The notes under the pieces: generated by a model | Databases searched by the model: none | What the model was told of the DNA's origin: nothing | The model's input: only the letters and a program-made list of their open reading frames with translations | Shown here: positions 1-5,712 of the stretch, one piece after another | Layout: the number at the start of each line of letters is the position of its first letter | Numbering within the stretch: position 1 is the stretch's first letter | Program-made: the position numbers and the translations under genes | Assembly: GCA_023416875.1 (NCBI GenBank) | Contig: JAEZGT010000286.1 | Coordinates: 1-5,938, forward strand | DNA from: Pseudomonadota bacterium | GTDB lineage: Bacteria > Pseudomonadota > Gammaproteobacteria > Pseudomonadales > Cellvibrionaceae | DNA length: 5,938 nucleotides | Direction of reading: 5' to 3'

Positions 1-606
1 CTCAGCGCCGCGCGCAGCTCCAACCGCCGCGCCTTCGACCGCATATTACCGCTGCTGAAAAAGCGCGATTACAACGCGATTATTGAAATGGGGCGCAGCA
101 CCCAGGCACCGATCAGCCGCATCATCGCCGCCGGTCTCGTGCGTATGCAGCACACCCCACGCCGCGACGAAATTGAATACGCAATGGAAGAGGGCGTTAT
201 GGAAGCGGTGCCGCGCTTGGAAAAACGCACATCTTATATTGCCACTCTCGCCAATATCGCCACCCTGCTCGGTCTGCTCGGAACCATTATCGGTTTGATT
301 CAGGCGTTCACCGCCGTGGCCAATGCCGATCCTGCGGAAAAAGCCGCGCTGCTGTCGCAAAGTATCGCGGTGGCGATGAACACGACGGCGTTCGGTCTGA
401 TCGCCGCTATTCCGCTGCTGCTGTTGCACACCGCGATTCAGAATAAAACCACGGAAATTGTCGACAGCCTGGAAATGGCCGGCGTGAAAACCCTGAACAT
501 CATGTCCAGCAGTGACGCCTTCAGCGGCAAAACTCGCGCAACCGATCCGGCATCTCCGGCACCCGCGTCCCGCCCGGCACCTTCGGACAGACCGAAAAAT
601 CTTTGA
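1..606 (+). CDS. ExbB/TolQ/MotA-family proton channel subunit, 5'-truncated by window edge
   Basis: Inner-membrane channel subunit of an ExbB-ExbD/TolQ-TolR type motor that lets protons through to drive an envelope transducer. The reading frame is open from base 1 and ends in TGA at 604-606, giving 201 visible residues. The N-terminus with the first membrane segment lies upstream. Residues 1-78 are the basic cytoplasmic domain (RRAFDRILPLLKKRDY). TM2 at about 80-103 carries the family signature GLLGTIIGLIQAF, with Thr95 matching the conserved pore Thr. TM3 at about 116-142 contains NTTAFGLIAAIPLLL, with the conserved TM3 Thr at residue 129. The residue aligning with the conserved TM3 Glu of ExbB (the E of the EAL motif) is Val124. 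An Ala/Pro/Ser-rich tail (about 170-201) ends the protein. It is the upstream member of the operon with two ExbD-like genes. An internal ATG at 88 would remove part of the conserved cytoplasmic domain and is not the real start. Family assignment is secure; the exact subfamily is not. Confidence 0.93.
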   Translation, partial: LSAARSSNRRAFDRILPLLKKRDYNAIIEMGRSTQAPISRIIAAGLVRMQHTPRRDEIEYAMEEGVMEAVPRLEKRTSYIATLANIATLLGLLGTIIGLIQAFTAVANADPAEKAALLSQSIAVAMNTTAFGLIAAIPLLLLHTAIQNKTTEIVDSLEMAGVKTLNIMSSSDAFSGKTRATDPASPAPASRPAPSDRPKNL

Positions 607-627
607 TCCCCTTGGCGGTCGTTTGAC

Positions 628-1143
628 ATGCGCATTCGAAAACGAAAGAGCGAAGATCCGGATCTTGAAATCACCTCGTTCATGAATCTGATGATCATTC
701 TGGTTCCTGTGCTGTTGATGAGCATGGTGTTTTCACATATCACCGTGCTGGATCTGAAACTGCCGGATCTGATTACCGGTGCTGCCTCCGACAGCCCGGC
801 GGAAAATCAGATGTTGGAACTGGTGATTATGCCGGACCGTTTTGTGGTGAATTTTCCCGCCGGGACACAGCTGAAAATCGTGCCGCAAAAAGAGGGTCGG
901 TACGATTACAAATTGCTCTCCGATGTACTGCAGGAAGTCAAACGCTTGTTAAAAGATCAGGGCATCGAAAAGCGCGATATTTTTATTCTGTCGCAGCCGG
1001 ACACCGATTATCAGACCCTCGTCTCCGCTATGGATACAGTGCGCTCCTTTAAAACCGTGTTGGCCGCGTCCGTCGTTGATGCAGAATTGTTCCCTGAAAT
1101 TTCTCTCGGTGACGCACCGGTGAATACCGGAGGCGCGCCATGA
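628..1143 (+). CDS. ExbD/TolR-family protein 1, lacking the canonical membrane Asp
   Basis: A 171-residue protein with ExbD/TolR layout: a short basic cytoplasmic N-terminus (MRIRKRKSEDPD), one membrane segment at about 19-37, and a periplasmic domain ending in a Gly/Ala-rich tail. The N-terminal motif ITSFMNLMIILVPVLL aligns with the ExbD motif VTPFIDVMLVLL, but the residue at the proton-carrying Asp (D25 in E. coli ExbD) is Asn20, codon AAT at 685-687. The periplasmic part keeps ExbD-like character (DVLQEVKRLLKDQGIEKRDI followed by LSQPDTDYQTLVSAMDTVR). The start is 21 bp after the channel gene with a modest GGCGG at 614-618. Its stop codon overlaps the next ATG (ATGA at 1140-1143), so the two ExbD-like proteins are probably translationally coupled and made together. 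The Asn suggests it cannot shuttle protons by itself and may act as a structural half of a heterodimer. Confidence 0.88.
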   Translation: MRIRKRKSEDPDLEITSFMNLMIILVPVLLMSMVFSHITVLDLKLPDLITGAASDSPAENQMLELVIMPDRFVVNFPAGTQLKIVPQKEGRYDYKLLSDVLQEVKRLLKDQGIEKRDIFILSQPDTDYQTLVSAMDTVRSFKTVLAASVVDAELFPEISLGDAPVNTGGAP

Positions 1144-1664
1144 AGCAGTCCATGCATGCGCGCCGTATGGCGCGGCGGCACAAACGCAGCAAATCCCAGC
1201 CGAAACTGAACCTGGTTTCGCTAATGGATATTTTCACCATCCTGGTATTTTTCCTGTTGGTGAACTCCTCCGAAGTGGAAGTCCTGCAAAACGATAAAAG
1301 CATTAAATTGCCAGAATCGGTTGCGGACAAAAGACCGGAAAATAATTTAATTGTGATGGTGAGCCGTGACGACATAGTGATCAACGGGCGTCAGATCACC
1401 GACACCAAATCTGTTCTGGCAACCGCCGGTGACGAAATTGAACCTTTAAAAAGAGAGCTCGAATATCTCGCTGCGCGCAAGCCTTACGCCTCTGATGAAG
1501 AGCGTGAAAAAGGGCGCGATGTCACCATCATGGGCGACGCGGGTTTGTCGTATACGCTGTTGAAAAAAATCATGACGACCTGCGCGAAATCCGAATACCG
1601 CAATATTTCGCTGGCGGTCAACCAGCTTCCTCCGGAAGGGCTGCCGGCGGCGGGGGGAGGTTGA
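1140..1664 (+). CDS. ExbD/TolR-family protein 2 with intact membrane Asp
   Basis: A 174-residue ExbD/TolR-type stator protein: a strongly basic N-terminus (RRMARRHKRSKSQPK), a single membrane segment at about 27-43 with the motif LVSLMDIFTILVFFLLVN, then a periplasmic domain. Asp30 (GAT at 1227-1229) matches the proton-carrying Asp of ExbD/TolR. The C-terminal half shows the usual ExbD pattern VTIMGDAGLSYTLLKKIMTT followed by ISLAVNQLP, and ends in a Gly tail. The start at 1140 is favoured over Met5 or Met10 because GGAGG lies at 1129-1133, six bases upstream. It shares a 4-bp overlap with the preceding paralogue. The two ExbD-like proteins differ clearly in sequence, so this is not a recent duplication. 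Two TolR-like subunits alongside one ExbB-like subunit is an arrangement also known from the AglRQS motor of Myxococcus, a parallel of layout only. Confidence 0.92.
   Translation: MKQSMHARRMARRHKRSKSQPKLNLVSLMDIFTILVFFLLVNSSEVEVLQNDKSIKLPESVADKRPENNLIVMVSRDDIVINGRQITDTKSVLATAGDEIEPLKRELEYLAARKPYASDEEREKGRDVTIMGDAGLSYTLLKKIMTTCAKSEYRNISLAVNQLPPEGLPAAGGG
1652..1660 (+). promoter_or_regulatory. Strong ribosome binding site for the TonB-like gene
   Basis: GGGGGGAGG lies five bases before the ATG at 1666 and inside the last codons of the second ExbD-like gene, which stops at 1662-1664. It fixes the start of the transducer gene and suggests strong translation right after termination of the upstream gene. 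Confidence 0.7.
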
Positions 1665-1665
1665 G

Positions 1666-2628
1666 ATGGCGGTTGTTTTCGCAACGCCCAATCTGGAATT
1701 GCCGTGGAGCAGCTCGCAGAACGATGACCGTCGCTTTTGGCGCGTGCTCGGTATTCTCTGCGTGCCGTTGCTGATTCTCAGCATTGCCGTGCCCTATATC
1801 GATGTTCCGGAACCCAAGCGCGAAGAACTGGAAAAATTACCGCCGCAACTGGCGCGGGTAGTACTGGAGAAAAAAGAGCTGCCCAAGCCACCGCCGCCAC
1901 CACCACCGGAAGAAAAAAAGGCGGAGGAGAAAAAGCCCGAGCCGAAACCGGAAGAGAAAAAGCCGGAACCCAAACCGGTAGAGCCAAAAAAGGTTGCACC
2001 CGAACCGGTGAAATTACAGAAGGCGATTGAGCAGGCGAAACAGAGCGGCGTGTTGGCGCAGATGGATACACTTGCCGATATGCGCGATGCGCTGGATATT
2101 GCTGACGTGAAAAAACCGGCGGCCAGCTTAAAATCCGCAGGCACCGCTGAAACGGTGGATCGCAATCTGATTGGCAAAGCTGCGACCAAAACCAGCGGCG
2201 GCGTTAACACGGCAGCGCTGAGTCGCGATACCGGTGGGGTTGCGCTTTCCGGTCGTGAAACCACGGTGGTGGAAAGCAAGCTGGAGGAAGTTTCCGCTGC
2301 CGCCGCTGACAATCGCCAGCAGCAGACGCGGGAAAAAGCCTATCGCGGCGATCAAGCCATTCGCCAGAAAATGGAAGAAGCCAAGGGGCGCATTTTTGGT
2401 ATCTATAATCGCGCGCTGCGGGAAAACCCGACTTTGCAGGGCAAAGTGGTATTTAAGTTGGTCATCGAGCCCAACGGCGCTGTTTCCAATGCGCAAATCG
2501 TAACCAGCGAATTAAATGATGCGGATCTGGAGCGCAAACTGCTCGCAGCGGTGCGCGGCATCAATTTTGGTCCCTCCGACGTATTGCAGACAACGCTAAA
2601 TTATTCCTTCGATTTCCTGCCGTATTAG
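1666..2628 (+). CDS. TonB-like energy transducer with AgmX/PglI-type C-terminal domain
   Basis: A 320-residue protein with TonB architecture. Residues 1-26 are cytoplasmic, residues 27-44 form one membrane anchor (VLGILCVPLLILSIAVPY), and residues 73-115 form a Pro/Lys/Glu-rich rigid linker starting with seven prolines. The middle region (about 116-235) is Ala/Lys/Thr-rich and partly low complexity. The final domain (about 236-319) has the AgmX/PglI or TonB-like pattern: GRIFGIYNRALRENPTLQGK, then VVFKLVIEPNGAVSNAQIV, then LERKLLAAVRGINFG. Such domains reach through the periplasm to an outer-membrane or envelope partner and are moved by the ExbB-ExbD motor. Its position one base after the second ExbD gene supports that role. 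The linker contains a tandem nine-residue repeat. Compared with E. coli TonB (239 residues) it is longer and its C-terminal domain is of the AgmX kind, so a non-TonB role such as an envelope or motility-type motor arm remains possible. Confidence 0.85.
   Translation: MAVVFATPNLELPWSSSQNDDRRFWRVLGILCVPLLILSIAVPYIDVPEPKREELEKLPPQLARVVLEKKELPKPPPPPPPEEKKAEEKKPEPKPEEKKPEPKPVEPKKVAPEPVKLQKAIEQAKQSGVLAQMDTLADMRDALDIADVKKPAASLKSAGTAETVDRNLIGKAATKTSGGVNTAALSRDTGGVALSGRETTVVESKLEEVSAAAADNRQQQTREKAYRGDQAIRQKMEEAKGRIFGIYNRALRENPTLQGKVVFKLVIEPNGAVSNAQIVTSELNDADLERKLLAAVRGINFGPSDVLQTTLNYSFDFLPY
1924..1977 (+). repeat. 27-bp tandem repeat, two copies, in the proline-rich linker
   Basis: Two adjacent 27-bp units (1924-1950 and 1951-1977) each encode EEKKPEPKP. 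They differ at four bases, all synonymous, so the amino-acid repeat is exact while the DNA has drifted. This is typical of rigid linkers in TonB-like proteins and probably reflects an old in-frame duplication. Confidence 0.85.
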
Positions 2629-2649
2629 CATCCGCTAACACATTAATCG

Positions 2650-2686
2650 AAAAATTGGCCGCTCCGTTGGGGCGGCGCATTTATTT
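2650..2686 (+). terminator. Probable intrinsic terminator after the transducer gene
   Basis: The arms GCCGCTCC (2658-2665) and GGGGCGGC (2669-2676) form an eight-pair stem with one T-G wobble and a three-base loop (GTT). It is preceded by an A-run (2650-2654) and followed by GCATTTATTT. The T-tract is interrupted, so termination may be incomplete. It lies 30 bp after the transducer stop and would separate the motor operon from the receptor operon. Confidence 0.65.
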
Positions 2687-2718
2687 CCCCTTTCGTCACT
2701 TGCATTCTTATTCTTGTC

Positions 2719-2724
2719 TATACT
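2719..2724 (+). promoter_or_regulatory. Candidate -10 element for the receptor operon
   Basis: TATACT matches five of six bases of the sigma-70 -10 consensus TATAAT and lies after the terminator, about 90 bp before the receptor start. No good -35 sits at 17 bp (TCACTT at 2696-2701 is poor). TTGCAT at 2700-2705 is only 13 bp away. A TG lies two bases upstream of the hexamer, close to but not at the extended -10 position. An activator-dependent or weak promoter would fit. Confidence 0.35.
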
Positions 2725-2771
2725 CAAAAAACATCGTCACTGCAGTTTTTGGCGCTTATTCATATCTGGTT

Positions 2772-2785
2772 AACAACCGGTTGTT
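2772..2785 (+). promoter_or_regulatory. Perfect 14-bp palindrome in receptor leader, candidate operator
   Basis: AACAACCGGTTGTT is identical to its reverse complement. It lies between the candidate -10 element and the receptor ribosome binding site, 28 bp before the ATG. Its position and perfect symmetry suggest a binding site for a dimeric regulator. With no loop it would make a poor RNA hairpin, though the overlapping GGTT-AAC-AACC (2768-2778) could form a small one. The regulator is unknown. Confidence 0.4.
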
Positions 2786-2813
2786 CGCTCGCTCAATCAC
2801 ATAAGGCAAAGTA

Positions 2814-4958
2814 ATGAACGTAAAAGAGTTGGCTTACGGCCTGCTGTTGTTCATTCCCGGTATTGCTCTTGGTCAAAGTACTCTTAGCTCAAGTCCTGAT
2901 AAAAATAACAGCTCATTATTTACGCTGGGTTTAAATGACCTGTTAAATGTTCGCGTGGTAACGGCCGCTTCTGGATTTGAGCAGAACGTTGAAGAAGCAC
3001 CGGCGTCGGTCACGGTGATCAACGCGGAAGAGTGGGAAGCGATGGGGGCAACTCGCCTGTTCGAGGCACTGCAGCATGTGCCCGGCTTCCATGTCACCAA
3101 GGCGCAGACGGCGTTCAGCAACAATCGTCCGGTGGTGCGCGGCCTCTCCGGCACCTTCGGCCAGCAGATTCTTATCCTGATCGATGGTCTGCCATTCCGG
3201 CATATCCGCGATGGCGGAACCCTCTGGGGCCAGCGCATACCCCTAAACGCATTTAAACGTATCGAAGTCATTCGCAGTCCCGGCTCCGCCATTTACGGCG
3301 CGGACGCGGTAGGCGGCATTATCAATCTGGTTAGCCATAAGCCTGGGGAAATGCCGACCAAGTTCACTGGTCGAGCAGGTGATTTCGATACTCGTCAGCT
3401 GGAGTGGAGCCATCGCGCGGATATAGGTGAGAGCGTATTGCAGTTCGCCTTCGGTGCGCAGACCGGGGAGGGCGACCGCGACCGATTGGTGGGGGCGGAT
3501 CTGCAGACCAGTTTGGATCTGGGTTCTAACACCTCCGCCTCGCGAGCGCCTGGCCCTATGGAAGACCGCCACGAAATTTACAGCGCGCGGGTGATGTGGC
3601 AGTACCGCAATCTGGATCTGCGCTACATGAACTGGAGCAACCGCGAATCCGGCAACGGCGCGGGGGTAGCCCAGGCATTGGATCCGGAAGGCAGCTTCCG
3701 CCAGCAGTCCCAATCACTCGCGGCGATCTACGATTTGTCCGCTCACGTGACCGGCGCGATGAACCTCACCGCCGCCTGGCACAGAGTGAATTCGCGCCTC
3801 TGGTCGAAAATATTTCCCGCCGGCGCCCGTGTGCCGATCGGGGAGGATGGCAATGTGAATTTCGCCGCGCCGGTGCGTGAGGTGACCTTTTCCGAGGGCA
3901 TGATCGGTGTGCCCGGCAATGACGATCAGGCCATGTCGCTGCAGTTGGACCATATCTTCGATGTCGCCGAAAACCATCGGGTGCGTTGGGCGGTGGGCTA
4001 CGAGCATGTGGAAACCGATGTGTTCGAACAGAAGAACTTCGGGCCTGGCGTATTGGATCCGGATGCCACTGTGGTCGATGGCACGTTGGTGGATGTCACC
4101 GACACAGCGTATGTCTATCTACCCAACAAAACGCGCGACACTTTTTACATGGCGGTGCAGGACCAGTGGCGGATCAGCGATACGGTCCAAGGCACGCTCG
4201 GGGTGAGGTACGACCACTACAGCGACTTCGGTTCCACTTTCAATCCACGTCTCGGATTGTCGTGGCAGGCGACGCCGCGCTTCACCACCAAGCTGTTTAT
4301 GGGTACGGCTTTTCGTGCGCCGTCATTCGTCGATTTGTACGCGCAGAACAACCCGGCCGGCATGGGCAATCCGAATCTCGAGTCCGAGACCATCAATACG
4401 TTGGACGGCGGCCTCACCCTGAATTACCTGTTCAGCGATTCTCTGCACATGGAACTGAATCTGTTCCGTTACGAGGCCAAGGACATCATCAGCTTTGTGC
4501 CGGTGCGGGGGGTGCAGGTCGCGCAGAACACCGGGCAATTGGAAATGCGCGGCCTGGAATACCAACTGAGCTGGCGCTCGGGACGGCGGCTGAGTCTGGA
4601 ATTCAATTATTCCCTGTTGGATGAGACGGCGCAGAAAGACGTGGATATGTCCGCGGTACCCCAGCGCATGGCCAACCTCGCGGCCCACTGGCGCTTTTCC
4701 AAATGGCACTGGTACACCGGCGCCAAATGGGTGGGCGAGCGGGAGCGGGGGCCGGGCGATCCGCGAGCGGACATAGACGATTACATTTGGCTGAATACCC
4801 GCCTGGAGACGCGCTGGCAGTCATTCAATATTGGTTTTGCTGTCAAAAATCTCACCGACGCGGATGCGCGCGAACCCAGCAACGGCTTTATTCCGGACGA
4901 CTATCCCTTGGCGGGACGGCAATGGCTGGTGGATGTGACTTATGTCTTCGCCAACTGA
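2814..4958 (+). CDS. TonB-dependent outer-membrane receptor
   Basis: A 714-residue outer-membrane transporter that takes up a ligand using energy passed by a TonB-type protein. The start has AAGG at 2803-2806, seven bases upstream. Residues 1-20 look like a signal peptide (hydrophobic GLLLFIPGIALG, cleavage near Gly20-Gln21). A TonB-box-like stretch LLNVRVVTAA (43-52) precedes the plug domain (about 55-175), which shows APASVTVINAEEW, LFEALQHVPGFHV, VVRGLSG, ILIDGLPF and the signature RIEVIRSPGSAIYGADAVGG then IINLVS. The rest is a beta-barrel with alternating strands, including FRAPSFVDLYAQNNPAGMGN then PNLESET, and a C-terminal NLTDADAREP...AGRQWLVDVTYVFAN. The protein ends in Asn two residues after Phe rather than with the usual terminal aromatic. 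Its length is normal for the family and no frame break is seen. The ligand cannot be told: siderophores, vitamin B12, carbohydrates and others are used by this superfamily. It lies directly after a motor operon and is coupled to a citrate-synthase-like gene. Confidence 0.95.
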   Translation: MNVKELAYGLLLFIPGIALGQSTLSSSPDKNNSSLFTLGLNDLLNVRVVTAASGFEQNVEEAPASVTVINAEEWEAMGATRLFEALQHVPGFHVTKAQTAFSNNRPVVRGLSGTFGQQILILIDGLPFRHIRDGGTLWGQRIPLNAFKRIEVIRSPGSAIYGADAVGGIINLVSHKPGEMPTKFTGRAGDFDTRQLEWSHRADIGESVLQFAFGAQTGEGDRDRLVGADLQTSLDLGSNTSASRAPGPMEDRHEIYSARVMWQYRNLDLRYMNWSNRESGNGAGVAQALDPEGSFRQQSQSLAAIYDLSAHVTGAMNLTAAWHRVNSRLWSKIFPAGARVPIGEDGNVNFAAPVREVTFSEGMIGVPGNDDQAMSLQLDHIFDVAENHRVRWAVGYEHVETDVFEQKNFGPGVLDPDATVVDGTLVDVTDTAYVYLPNKTRDTFYMAVQDQWRISDTVQGTLGVRYDHYSDFGSTFNPRLGLSWQATPRFTTKLFMGTAFRAPSFVDLYAQNNPAGMGNPNLESETINTLDGGLTLNYLFSDSLHMELNLFRYEAKDIISFVPVRGVQVAQNTGQLEMRGLEYQLSWRSGRRLSLEFNYSLLDETAQKDVDMSAVPQRMANLAAHWRFSKWHWYTGAKWVGERERGPGDPRADIDDYIWLNTRLETRWQSFNIGFAVKNLTDADAREPSNGFIPDDYPLAGRQWLVDVTYVFAN

Positions 4959-5712
4959 AGCCGCCACCAAGCCCGACTTCACCACCACCATTTGCCTGGA
5001 GCAGCCGCTGGCGGATAACCCGTACGTTGCGGAGCGGCGCTACATATCCGGCTATAACGTCGCCGATCTCTGGCGCAACTGCCACTACTGCGACGGTCTG
5101 CTGCTGTTGCTGACTGGCGAGCTGCCGACGCAGCCCCAGCGGCGTCTGCTGGAAATATTGCTGGTCGGCTTGCTCGATCCGGGTCCGCGCCACCCAGCGG
5201 TGCGTGCCGCCATGCTGGCGGGGGTGAGCAAAACCGGGCCTGAACATTTGTTATCGCTGGGACTTTTGACCGGCTCTGGTCAGCGCGGCGGCGCTTTGGA
5301 AGTGGAGAGTGCCTGGGCATTCATCAACGACCATTCACAGAAGAACGCCGCTGAGCTGGCGGCCCAGTATCTGGCCGACGGGCGGTCCACGCCGGGTTTC
5401 GGTAGCAGCTTCGGCAGCGTTGAGCCGATCTGGCAGCAGTTGGCAGAGGATCTCATCGGCGTTATGCCGGAGCATCCGGTGCTGAGTTGGTGTCGGAGAT
5501 TTTGTGAGGCGCTACAAAAGCACAACCAAGGCTGGTTGTTGCCGGGGCTGATCGCCGCTGTTGGATCGGCGCTGGGGCTTGATGCACGTAAGTGTCTGGG
5601 CCTGTTTCAGCTCGCTATTGCCCCGGCGGTCATGGCACACGGTATGGAGCAGACGCACAAACCCATCAGCAGCAATGCCCTGTTGCGGGACGATCAGTAT
5701 GACTGCGACTGA
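4942..5712 (+). CDS. Citrate synthase/citryl-CoA lyase-like protein, catalytic residues apparently lost
   Basis: A 256-residue protein resembling the short citrate-synthase-superfamily form (citryl-CoA lyase-like). Recognisable parts are ISGYNVADLWRNCHYCDGLL then LLLTGELP (35-62, the family's large-domain start), HPAVRAAMLAGVSKTGPEHL (84-103), SGQRGGALEVESA (112-124), GFGSSFGSVEP (152-162), HNQGWLLPGLIAAVGSALGL (194-213), and AHGMEQ with a C-terminal R...Y (232-253). In active enzymes the second, third and fourth blocks carry the catalytic His (GPLHGGA), His (GFGHRVY) and Asp (NxDG). Here they appear as Arg115, Ser155 and Gln196. It is therefore probably a non-catalytic relative, a subunit, or an enzyme with changed chemistry. 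The start overlaps the receptor's last 17 bases, with GGTGGA at 4928-4933 eight bases upstream. The stop overlaps the next gene by 14 bases. Family call is by motif memory; the exact subfamily is uncertain. Confidence 0.75.
   Translation: MSSPTEAATKPDFTTTICLEQPLADNPYVAERRYISGYNVADLWRNCHYCDGLLLLLTGELPTQPQRRLLEILLVGLLDPGPRHPAVRAAMLAGVSKTGPEHLLSLGLLTGSGQRGGALEVESAWAFINDHSQKNAAELAAQYLADGRSTPGFGSSFGSVEPIWQQLAEDLIGVMPEHPVLSWCRRFCEALQKHNQGWLLPGLIAAVGSALGLDARKCLGLFQLAIAPAVMAHGMEQTHKPISSNALLRDDQYDCD

Noticed and set aside
1794..2312. Long minus-strand open frame opposite the transducer gene (Ser/Gly-rich)
   Set aside because: It mirrors the Pro/Lys/Glu-rich linker of the clear plus-strand gene. Its composition is what the reverse complement of that biased stretch gives, and no minus-strand gene context exists.
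2700..2724. TTGCAT/TATACT as a full sigma-70 promoter
   Set aside because: The spacer is only 13 bp, well short of the 16-18 bp needed, so only the -10 hexamer is reported as a candidate.
2902..2921. Possible Fur box or operator (AAATAA-N7-TTATTT) just inside the receptor gene
   Set aside because: By hand it matches the 19-bp Fur consensus at only about 9 positions, lies within coding sequence after the start codon, and the arms are simple A/T runs. It is too weak to call.
3986..4624. 212-residue plus-strand open frame inside the receptor gene
   Set aside because: It is out of frame with a well-supported beta-barrel, shows no domain pattern, and is Arg/His/Gly-rich as expected from shifted GC-rich codons.
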